A stretch of 5,520 bases of DNA, taken from the NCBI GenBank assembly GCA_030688105.1, contig JAUYIV010000022.1:1-5520 (forward strand). Reading direction: 5' to 3'. This document shows positions 1 to 4,870 of the stretch, piece after piece (the stretch's first letter is position 1; each line of letters opens with the position of its first letter). A program made the translations under genes and the position numbers. The notes under the pieces were generated by a model, which was not told the DNA's origin, did not search any database, and worked only from the letters and a program-made list of their open reading frames with translations. Source of the DNA: Actinomycetota bacterium. Its GTDB lineage: Bacteria > Actinomycetota > Acidimicrobiia > Spongiisociales > UBA11373.

Positions 1-21
1 AACGCGTCCGGAGGCTTCGCC

Positions 22-146
22 GCGATCGGTCGCATTGCGTATCGCGCCGAGCGGCGCGCCACCCGCCAGTTGAGATGCCCCCGGAGGCGCGCCGACGCGA
101 GCCGCGGGACTGGCGCATCGCGAGAGGCCGCCGGAGGCGGCCGACT
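22..146. repeat. Dispersed ~125-bp repeat, copy A (3' of truA)
   Basis: This stretch aligns without gaps to 1036-1160 (constant offset 1014 bp). The 60 bases nearest the truA stop (85-144 against 1099-1158) match at 51 of 60 positions by my count. The outer part (22-84) matches at about 40 of 63, with most of that identity in the first 35 bases. The last two bases of the unit overlap the truA stop codon (TAG, 147-145). It contains degenerate 7-mers (cattgcg, tatcgcg at 33-46) followed by ccgag. The 14 bases at 38-51 recur at 3923-3936 beside another heptamer array, and acgcgagccgcg (95-106) recurs at 3785-3796. No gene is visible in 1-144. Bases 1-21 show nothing recognisable. Confidence 0.75.
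126..142 (-). terminator. Hairpin just after truA stop
   Basis: A perfect 7-bp GC stem with a 3-base loop (ggccgcc / gga / ggcggcc on the plus strand) begins two bases beyond the truA stop codon. There is no T-tract, so if it terminates transcription it is of the stem-only type often proposed for high-GC actinobacteria. The matching hairpin at 1140-1156 keeps the stem although its sequence differs. That supports selection on the structure, but not specifically on termination. Confidence 0.5.
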
Positions 147-954
147 AGTACTCAACCTTCCACAGGATCAGCCCATGCGGTGGCGCCGCTCCTCGCGCTG
201 CGTTACGGTCCCTCGCTTCGAAGATGCCCGGTATCGCGCCCACCCTGAGGCGGCCGCGGCCGATCTCGACCGACAGCGCAACCAGCGACCGAACCATCTG
301 GTGGCAGAACGCGTTGGCGGTGATCTCGAACACGACCAGGCCCCCGTCGACATCCGCGTAGTTCGCAGTCGGGTGGTTTGCGCTCGCCGCCACCAGCTCG
401 GCGCGCGGAACCAGCCCATCGGCCTCCCGCCACCACGCCGCGGAGAGCACACGCCGGATCGTCGTCCTCCCATCGGCGGTGCGGCAGAACGACGCGAAGT
501 CGTGCTCGCCGACGAAGGCAGCCGCCGCCTCTTCCATCGCCGTGGAGTCGAGGGGAGCGTCGACGTGCCAAGCGATGTGACGGTGAAGCGGGTTCGGAGC
601 CGGCCGATCGTCCACGAAATACCGATAGGTGCGCGAGACCGCCCCGAACCGGGCGTCGAACCCGTCCGAGGCAGGAGCGACGCTGCGCACGACGATCTCC
701 GGGCCGAGCATCGCGGCCAGCGAACGGCTCACCCGTTCGATGTCGAGCCCCTCGGCGACTTCGAGCGATACCACCTGGCCCCAAGCATGTACGCCGGCGT
801 CGGTACGGCCGGCGACGACCGTGGGGACATCGGTGCCCAGCACAGTGGCCAATGCGCGCTCGAGCTCCTCCTGGATCGTCCGGACACCGTCGTTCCTGGC
901 GTAGCCATGAAAGCCGGTGCCGTCATAGGCGAGATCGATGCGATAGGAGGGCAT
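145..954 (-). CDS. truA: tRNA pseudouridine synthase A (TruA)
   Basis: TruA isomerises uridines 38-40 in the anticodon stem-loop of many tRNAs to pseudouridine; it acts in the cytoplasm, usually as a homodimer. The 269-residue product is full length for the family. It opens with a typical TruA N-terminus (YRIDLAYDGTGFHGYARN, residues 4-21). The catalytic motif GRTDAGVHAWGQ is at 49-60, with Asp52 as the expected nucleophile. RFGAVSRTYRYFV (102-114) carries the conserved Tyr that stacks on the target base, and HDFASFC and the C-terminal FCHQMVRSLV motif are also present. ATG at 954 is chosen because the product begins exactly at the family's N-terminus. No Shine-Dalgarno precedes it; a -10-like TAGATT lies just upstream, suggesting a leaderless mRNA. 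It is separated from yip1 by 206 bp of repeats and so is probably transcribed on its own. It is not next to rplQ or rplM, its common neighbours. Confidence 0.96.
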   Translation of the reverse strand: MPSYRIDLAYDGTGFHGYARNDGVRTIQEELERALATVLGTDVPTVVAGRTDAGVHAWGQVVSLEVAEGLDIERVSRSLAAMLGPEIVVRSVAPASDGFDARFGAVSRTYRYFVDDRPAPNPLHRHIAWHVDAPLDSTAMEEAAAAFVGEHDFASFCRTADGRTTIRRVLSAAWWREADGLVPRAELVAASANHPTANYADVDGGLVVFEITANAFCHQMVRSLVALSVEIGRGRLRVGAIPGIFEARDRNAARGAAPPHGLILWKVEY

Positions 955-962
955 GTGTGGTC

Positions 963-968
963 AATCTA
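963..968 (-). promoter_or_regulatory. Candidate -10 element for leaderless truA transcript
   Basis: Read on the minus strand, TAGATT sits 8 bases before the truA ATG and fits the TANNNT form of a -10 box. With no Shine-Dalgarno upstream of the ATG, transcription starting at or next to the ATG would give a leaderless mRNA, which is common in actinobacteria. No convincing -35 hexamer is visible, so this is only a candidate. Confidence 0.35.
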
Positions 969-1000
969 TGCCCTGGTCGTTCCATCCGGGAAACGTCGGC

Positions 1001-1035
1001 GCAATGAGCAATGAGCAATGAGCAATGAGCAATGA
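1001..1035. repeat. Tandem heptamer array (GCAATGA)x5
   Basis: Five perfect copies of the 7-base unit GCAATGA run without interruption, followed by degenerate units (GCGATCG and on) that merge into repeat copy B. Inverted, one-mismatch versions of the unit (gcattgc) occur at 1053-1059 and 1129-1135. The array lies upstream of truA and downstream of yip1, outside both coding regions. Seven bases is not a multiple of three, and the array is GC-poor compared with its surroundings. Confidence 0.9.
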
Positions 1036-1160
1036 GCGATCGGACGAATCGCGCATTGCGCCGGGCGACGACCGCCTTGCGACCACAAGTGCCTGCAGAG
1101 GCGCGCTGCCGCGAGTCGCGGGACTGGCGCATTGCGGGAGGCTGCCGACGGCAGCCGACT
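1036..1160. repeat. Dispersed ~125-bp repeat, copy B (3' of yip1-like gene)
   Basis: This is the second copy of the element at 22-146, in the same orientation and ungapped. It ends directly against the stop codon (TGA, 1163-1161) of the Yip1-like gene. Similarity is strongest in 1099-1158, including gcgggactggcgcat (1117-1131), shared exactly with copy A at 103-117, and the hairpin at 1140-1156. Together with the heptamers at 1001-1035 it fills the whole truA-yip1 gap. I see no gene in this gap. Confidence 0.75.
1140..1156 (-). terminator. Hairpin just after yip1-like stop
   Basis: The 7-bp stem ggctgcc / ggcagcc with loop gac lies four bases beyond the stop codon. Compared with the truA-side hairpin (126-142), one C-G stem pair has become a T-A pair on both sides, so pairing is preserved. 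There is no T-tract. A terminator or 3'-end-protecting role is inferred from position and structure. Confidence 0.5.
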
Positions 1161-1694
1161 TCAGATCCTGAATATCGATATCACCACGAGGTACGCCAAC
1201 CACCCGCCGATGGCGGCGATCAGCGCCCTGCCCCGGTCGAGTTCGAGGGCGACCCGGGCCGCCATCCACAGCGTTGCCACCAGCCACGCCGACACGACGT
1301 ATAGGGCCTGAAGCGGGTCCATGATCGGTGCGAGCGCCAGGGCGGTGAGCAGGACGGGTTGTCCGATGCTGGTCGCAGCCATCGTCCCGGGAAACGATCC
1401 GAAGCCCTCGAGGGCATGCCTTCCGATGAGATAGACCAACCCGCTCAGGAGGATCCAGGCGACCATCCCGTACAGAACCACCCTCGCGGCCACGAGTACG
1501 CCGACTCCGTCGAGCACGTAGGGGATCATCAGAATGGCGTGCACCACGGCCACCACGATCGCGCCGTCGGCCACACCGTCCGGGGCGACCACCATGCGGA
1601 GGTAGGGATTCCGTCTGAGCAGCGCGGCCTCGATGGCGTGGCGGATCACGCCCGGCAGCCTAGGCAGAACGGCCTTAGTGCTGTGCGGCTGCAC
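1161..1694 (-). CDS. Small Yip1-like integral membrane protein
   Basis: The 177-residue product has a short polar N-terminus (1-40) and about five hydrophobic segments, near residues 43-60, 66-92, 111-125, 128-148 and 157-175. It ends with an Ile/Phe-rich helix at the C-terminus. Size, topology and the 'GFGSFPGTMAATSIGQPVLL' stretch (97-116) resemble Yip1-domain proteins, whose bacterial members have no established function. This is a family-level impression, not a firm match. The start is GTG at 1694, sharing one base with the kamA stop (TAGTG). It is preceded by gaagg (1706-1702) 7 bases upstream, inside the kamA 3' end, which points to translational coupling. A later GTG at codon 16 is a less likely start. 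No enzymatic motif is visible. Confidence 0.75.
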   Translation of the reverse strand: MQPHSTKAVLPRLPGVIRHAIEAALLRRNPYLRMVVAPDGVADGAIVVAVVHAILMIPYVLDGVGVLVAARVVLYGMVAWILLSGLVYLIGRHALEGFGSFPGTMAATSIGQPVLLTALALAPIMDPLQALYVVSAWLVATLWMAARVALELDRGRALIAAIGGWLAYLVVISIFRI

Positions 1695-3094
1695 TAAGGC
1701 GCCTTCATACCCTTTCGCGAGGAGCGCTCGGGGCGGTGATCACGCGGGGGACGGCCCCGCACCATCTCGATCGGGATGGTCTGGGCCGGGTGCTTCGGCC
1801 GCGGGCTGCCATCCTCGAAGAGCCAGCGATCTTGCTCCTGAAGCGGTCGGAGCTCGTCGAACCACGCCGCATTCTCGTCGTACTCGGCGAAGAACGGGAT
1901 GCCGACCCGGTCGGGCGCTCGGGCCTGAAGGTACTCGAGAACGAACACCTTCTGCCGCGACACCTCGGCGGTACCGGCGACCCTGATCTTCCCCGGCGTC
2001 GCCGACATCGACGGTCCCCGAACTGTGCGAGACAACCCGGAAACCTGGCGATAGGCGCGGCGGAAGATCGCGTGAGCGTCGGCGAGCGGGACCTCGAAGT
2101 ACGACCGTGCACCGGTGTCGCGCACGATGAACATGTAGTACGGGATGCACCCGAGACGAACACCGCTCCTCCACAGGTGGGCCCAGTCGTCGGGGTCGTC
2201 GTTGATGTGCCGCAGCACCGGGCTCTGCATCCGAATGTTCGCCCCGGTCGAGACGATCCGTTTCGCGGCCCTGCGAGCAACGCCGGGCCGCAGCTCCACC
2301 GGGTGGGTGTAGTGGCCCATGAGGGCGATGTGCTTGCCGGCGGCGACGATCTCCTCGAAGAGTCGCAATAGATCGTCGGCGTCGTCGTCCGTCACGAACC
2401 GCTGCGGCCAATAGGCAACGGCCTTCGAGCCGATTCGGATGCTCGTGAGATGCTCGATCTTCAGGAGCGGCTCGATGTACCGGCGAAGCACCCTCGTCTT
2501 CATGATCAGGGGGTCGCCGCCGGTGATCAGGACGTCGGTGACCTCCGGGTGGGCCTTCAGGTAGCTGCCCACCAGCTCGGTGTCGTCGGTGCCGAAGCGG
2601 AGCTCCTTTGGACCGACGAACTGCGCCCATCGGAAGCAGAACGTGCAATAGGCATGACAGGTCTGCCCCCGGTTGGGGAAGAACAAGACGGTCTCGCGGT
2701 ACTTGTGCTGGATGCCATCGACAGGACCGCACTCGAATTCGGGCACATTGTGAGTCATCTGGCCGGCCGGATGGGGGTTGAGGGTTGCCCGGATCCGGTT
2801 GGCAGCCTCGTCGATCACCGGGCGCTCGGCGCCCCCGTCGATCAGGTCGGCCATGGTGGCGAAGTCCTGTGCGCTCAACATGCCCTGCTGAGGGAAGGTG
2901 AGCTGGAAGATCGGGTCTTCGGGGACCTTGTCCCAGTCGATCAGCTCCTCCACCACGTATTGGTTGGTCCGAAAGGGCAGGACCGCGGCAACGACCCGCA
3001 CCGCTCGCCTTAGATCAGGGTCGAGGGCCTGCCACTCGGGCAGGCTGTCGATGTTGCCGACGTTGATGGCCCTGAATCGTGCTGCTTCTGTCAT
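1694..3094 (-). CDS. KamA-family radical SAM/PLP aminomutase-like enzyme, substrate unknown
   Basis: Enzymes of this family use a [4Fe-4S] cluster and SAM to make a 5'-deoxyadenosyl radical, and PLP to move an amino group between adjacent carbons. Counting from ATG 3094 (466 residues), the cluster motif CxxxCxxC is C146-C150-C153 and a SAM-side motif TGGDPL is at 191-196. Arg155 occupies the carboxylate-binding position of lysine 2,3-aminomutase (LAM, Arg134), and HIND with Asp299 matches its Asp293. Lys369 in MSATPGKI is the expected PLP lysine. LAM's second substrate-amine aspartate (Asp330) is replaced by Ser362. There are no cysteines after residue 316, so the C-terminal Zn cysteines of LAM are absent. 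An acidic/aromatic tail (about 395-430) extends the core. A start at 3169 would add 25 low-complexity residues from a repeated leader; ATG 3094 has GGAGG just upstream and is preferred. The gene is coupled to the membrane-protein gene downstream. Lysine or glutamate 2,3-aminomutase names should not be assigned. Confidence 0.88.
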   Translation of the reverse strand: MTEAARFRAINVGNIDSLPEWQALDPDLRRAVRVVAAVLPFRTNQYVVEELIDWDKVPEDPIFQLTFPQQGMLSAQDFATMADLIDGGAERPVIDEAANRIRATLNPHPAGQMTHNVPEFECGPVDGIQHKYRETVLFFPNRGQTCHAYCTFCFRWAQFVGPKELRFGTDDTELVGSYLKAHPEVTDVLITGGDPLIMKTRVLRRYIEPLLKIEHLTSIRIGSKAVAYWPQRFVTDDDADDLLRLFEEIVAAGKHIALMGHYTHPVELRPGVARRAAKRIVSTGANIRMQSPVLRHINDDPDDWAHLWRSGVRLGCIPYYMFIVRDTGARSYFEVPLADAHAIFRRAYRQVSGLSRTVRGPSMSATPGKIRVAGTAEVSRQKVFVLEYLQARAPDRVGIPFFAEYDENAAWFDELRPLQEQDRWLFEDGSPRPKHPAQTIPIEMVRGRPPRDHRPERSSRKGMKAP

Positions 3095-3098
3095 GGCG

Positions 3099-3103
3099 CC
3101 TCC
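3099..3103 (-). promoter_or_regulatory. Ribosome binding site of kamA-like gene
   Basis: GGAGG on the minus strand lies 4 bases before ATG 3094. It is the clearest Shine-Dalgarno in the window. It decides the start in favour of 3094 over the in-frame upstream ATG at 3169, whose 25 extra residues are translated from the direct repeat. Confidence 0.65.
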
Positions 3104-3105
3104 GT

Positions 3106-3140
3106 CGTTCGACCCGGCGAGTCCCGTTCGACCCGGCGAG
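3106..3140. repeat. 16-bp direct repeat in kamA leader
   Basis: The 16-mer cgttcgacccggcgag occurs at 3106-3121 and 3125-3140, giving an exact tandem pair with a 19-bp period. It lies immediately upstream of the kamA Shine-Dalgarno. It could be a simple duplication or a pair of protein-binding sites. No recognisable operator family is apparent. Confidence 0.8.
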
Positions 3141-3195
3141 AGGGTTTGACCAGCCCCATTGTCGCACATGAGTCAGCCGCGTGACCGGGCGACCT

Positions 3196-3228
3196 GCGTC
3201 CTCCCCCGCCGCAGGCGTGGGAGGACGC
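3196..3228 (-). terminator. Strong hairpin after Nudix gene
   Basis: A perfect 10-bp stem (gcgtcctccc at 3196-3205 with gggaggacgc at 3219-3228) encloses one mismatch and an inner 4-bp stem (cgcc/ggcg, loop gca). It starts two bases after the Nudix stop codon and precedes the kamA leader. There is no T-tract on either strand, but the position and stability fit a transcription terminator separating the Nudix and kamA units. Confidence 0.6.
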
Positions 3229-3230
3229 GC

Positions 3231-3770
3231 TCAAAGCAGCTTTGCCGCCGGCCGGATCACCGAGCGGTCAGCGCCCAGACCCGCCAGGCCCGCAAGGTCC
3301 ACCCAAACCGCTTCGAGCACCTCGGTGTTGGGCGCCAGGTCCTCGATCTCGGCGACGAACCCGAACCGCAGATCGAAGTGCAGGTGCTCCGGCTGGTCGC
3401 CCGAGGGCCCGAACCGGTGGATGTCGATGTCGATCAACCCCGCGGCAACGGGTCGAACGCGGTCGAGGCCGGTCTCTTCGACGATCTCCCGCTGCGCCGC
3501 CTCCAGGAGCGATCGGTCGCCAAAATCGACGTGCCCTCCTGGCTGAACCCAGATCCCGAGCCTGGCGTGGTGGACGAGAAGCAGCCGATCGCCCGCGGGG
3601 TGCACCACGAACCCGCTTGCCGTGAAATGCCCGGGGTCATAACGCGTGCGCAGGAACGGGTCATGGGCCACCGCGGCGAGGTCGAGCATGCGGATCCGGT
3701 AGGACTGCTCGTCGGGGTCATCGGGCTGGTAGGCGGTGAGGAGCCGGAGCAGCTGTTCGCGTCTGGCCAT
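3231..3770 (-). CDS. Nudix hydrolase
   Basis: Nudix enzymes cleave nucleoside diphosphates linked to another moiety, using Mg2+ held by the Nudix-box glutamates. Counting from ATG 3770 (179 residues), there is an N-terminal helical extension (1-45). The Nudix fold starts near 48, with the box at about 78-102: GGHVDFGDRSLLEAAQ then REIVEETGL. Arg94, Glu95, Glu98, Glu99 and Gly101 match the REUxEExGU half. The first half differs from the textbook spacing: Asp85 stands near the usual Glu and there is one extra residue before RE. That form is familiar in actinobacterial 'PGGH(V/I)xxGD' Nudix proteins. HFDLRFGFVAE (131-141) is a typical substrate-side strand. A TTG start at 3812 would add 14 residues encoded by intergenic repeat sequence, so ATG 3770 is chosen; neither has a good Shine-Dalgarno. 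The substrate cannot be predicted. Confidence 0.9.
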   Translation of the reverse strand: MARREQLLRLLTAYQPDDPDEQSYRIRMLDLAAVAHDPFLRTRYDPGHFTASGFVVHPAGDRLLLVHHARLGIWVQPGGHVDFGDRSLLEAAQREIVEETGLDRVRPVAAGLIDIDIHRFGPSGDQPEHLHFDLRFGFVAEIEDLAPNTEVLEAVWVDLAGLAGLGADRSVIRPAAKLL

Positions 3771-3794
3771 CAGGACGCAATGCGCACGCGAGCC

Positions 3795-3931
3795 GCGATA
3801 CGCAGTTCGCAATACGACAGAGCTCCGACAGGGCGGAGCCGGGTCCTTCGACCATCGCCGGGGAAGGGCCTATGTCCCGAACCACGCACTGCCTCGTCCG
3901 TCGTATCGCGTATCGCGTATCGCGTATCGCG
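3795..3931. repeat. Inverted heptamer arrays flanking a GC-rich core
   Basis: At 3904-3931 there are four perfect copies of TATCGCG. A degenerate inverted array lies at 3795-3818; its reverse complement matches 3900-3923 at 20 of 24 positions. The 81 bases between the arms hold a small hairpin (gctccg 3822-3827 with cggagc 3834-3839) and a weaker ccttc/gaagg pair (3845-3849, 3863-3867). The whole could fold as a long stem capped by smaller hairpins. Related units flank it: gcaatgc at 3777-3783, and the 14 bases after the array shared with 38-51. It fills most of the 202-bp gap between the LLM and Nudix genes, where I see no coding sequence and no clear promoter. Confidence 0.8.
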
Positions 3932-3972
3932 CCGAGAAGAGACCGCGCCCCACGGACAGCAGACCGGTCCCA

Positions 3973-4785
3973 TCACCTCCGCCGTGCATTCGCCTCGTCG
4001 CGCCACTCCACCCACCGATCGAGAAACGCCAGGTCGTAGACCGGGCCACCGATCCCGAACGTGAGAAGGGTCGCTCCTGCCTCGACTAGACGATCACCCG
4101 CGGATGGGTCTTCCCACGAGTTGCGCCGGATCCCGGTGGATCGCTCGATCTCGGCCGGATCCCGGCCGATCGCCCGACAATGGCCGTCGAGCACCTTGTT
4201 CTTGTGCCTGATCGTTGGCGGATCACCGAACCCGTGCCAGATGTCGGCGTGCTCGGCGGTGATTCGGAGAGTCAGCTTCTCACCGCCACCGCCCACCAGG
4301 ATCGGCAGGTCCCTGCGTGGCGGCGGGTTGAGCCGTTTCAGGCGCTCCTCGATGATCGCCAGATCCCGTCGCAGAGCCCGCAGCCGGTTGCCGGCCGTTC
4401 CGAAGTCGTAGCCGTACTCGTCGTAGTCGCGCTCGAACCATCCCGAGCCGATGCCGAGGATCAGCCGCCCCCCCGAGATGTGATCGACGGTACGCGCCAT
4501 GTCGGCGAGCAGGTTCGGATTCCGGTATGAGTTGCCGGTCACGAGTGGGCCGATCTCGACCCTTCTGGTGACCTCTGCGAACGAGGCCAACTGCGTCCAG
4601 CACTCGAAGTGGGCACCGTCGGGATCACCCGAGAGCGGATAGAAGTGGTCCCAGTTGAAGACGACGTCGACGCCCCGCTCTTCCGCCTCGATCGCGGCGT
4701 CGCGCATCGCGTCGTATGAGGCGTGCTGAGGATGGATCTGAACGGCGAGACGGATGGAGTGTTCGCGTGGGGTGTCGGTTGTCAT
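3973..4785 (-). CDS. LLM-class flavin/F420-dependent oxidoreductase
   Basis: This is a member of the bacterial luciferase-like TIM-barrel family, whose actinobacterial members usually use coenzyme F420 (some FMN) for hydride transfer to small molecules. Counting from ATG 4785 (270 residues), IRLAVQIHPQ (11-20) forms the first strand. FNWDHFYPLSGDPDG (43-57) includes the cofactor-side Asp/His region. IEIGPLVT-type strand and GNSYRNPNLLADMARTVDHISGGRLILGIGSGW (84-116) is the family's most diagnostic block, and PILVGGGGEKLTLRITAEHADIWHG (161-185) is the phosphate-binding part. Length is slightly short for the class but the barrel seems complete. The Rv1855c-like subgroup is a plausible home, but cofactor and substrate are inferences. 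A TTG start at 4818 would read 11 codons out of the heptamer element and overlap the ClC gene; the ATG is preferred although it lacks a clear Shine-Dalgarno. It follows the ClC gene by 29 bp. Confidence 0.9.
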   Translation of the reverse strand: MTTDTPREHSIRLAVQIHPQHASYDAMRDAAIEAEERGVDVVFNWDHFYPLSGDPDGAHFECWTQLASFAEVTRRVEIGPLVTGNSYRNPNLLADMARTVDHISGGRLILGIGSGWFERDYDEYGYDFGTAGNRLRALRRDLAIIEERLKRLNPPPRRDLPILVGGGGEKLTLRITAEHADIWHGFGDPPTIRHKNKVLDGHCRAIGRDPAEIERSTGIRRNSWEDPSAGDRLVEAGATLLTFGIGGPVYDLAFLDRWVEWRDEANARRR

Positions 4786-4807
4786 CGGGCTCGAGGCTAG
4801 AGGGGAT

Positions 4808-4870
4808 TCAAGAGTCAAGAGCCAAGACCGCGCGGTTCTTGGTTCTTGGTTCTTGATTCTTGATTCTTGA
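4808..4870. repeat. Palindromic heptamer element in 7-bp register
   Basis: The 63 bases are exactly nine 7-base blocks. Three inverted units come first (tcaagag, tcaagag, ccaagac; 4808-4828), then a 7-base centre cgcgcgg, then five direct units (ttcttgg x2, ttcttga x3; 4836-4870). The two arms are complementary, giving a hairpin around the centre (ccaaga-ccgc / gcgg-t-tcttgg with a single bulge) extended by one to two further heptamer pairs with isolated mismatches. The element covers the 3' end of the ClC gene, including its stop codon, and most of the gap to the LLM gene. It may also act as a 3'-end structure, but no T-tract follows. Confidence 0.9.

Noticed and set aside
70..1014. Long plus-strand open frame of 314 codons opposite truA
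   Set aside because: Its product is Arg/Pro/Gly-rich with no motif, and it lies antisense to a clearly recognisable TruA. Such shadow frames are expected in GC-rich DNA. The same applies to the plus-strand frames 1736-2371, 2450-3013 and 3159-4064.
1001..1035. CRISPR array
   Set aside because: The repeats are 7 bp with no spacers, and no cas gene is nearby. The same holds for the arrays at 3904 and 4836.
22..1160. truA as cargo of a composite mobile element bounded by the direct repeats
   Set aside because: There is no transposase and no target-site duplication that I can identify, and truA is a housekeeping gene with the same base composition as its neighbours.
923..1287. Small minus-strand frames encoding repeats such as SLLIAHC
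   Set aside because: They are translations of the heptamer array with no ribosome binding site or domain. They overlap truA and the Yip1-like gene.
3095..3169. 25-residue N-terminal extension of the KamA-like protein from ATG 3169
   Set aside because: It is a translation of the leader containing the 16-bp direct repeat, and the internal ATG at 3094 has GGAGG directly upstream.
3771..3812. Upstream TTG start for the Nudix protein
   Set aside because: The added 14 residues come from degenerate intergenic repeats and are not like a Nudix N-terminus; ATG 3770 is better.
3771..3972. tRNA or small structured RNA gene between LLM and Nudix genes
   Set aside because: The hairpins do not form a cloverleaf and there is no T-arm consensus. 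The inverted repeat arms explain the folding potential, although an unknown RNA cannot be excluded.
4786..4818. Upstream TTG start for the LLM oxidoreductase
   Set aside because: It lies in the heptamer element and overlaps the ClC stop. The barrel's first strand begins well after ATG 4785.
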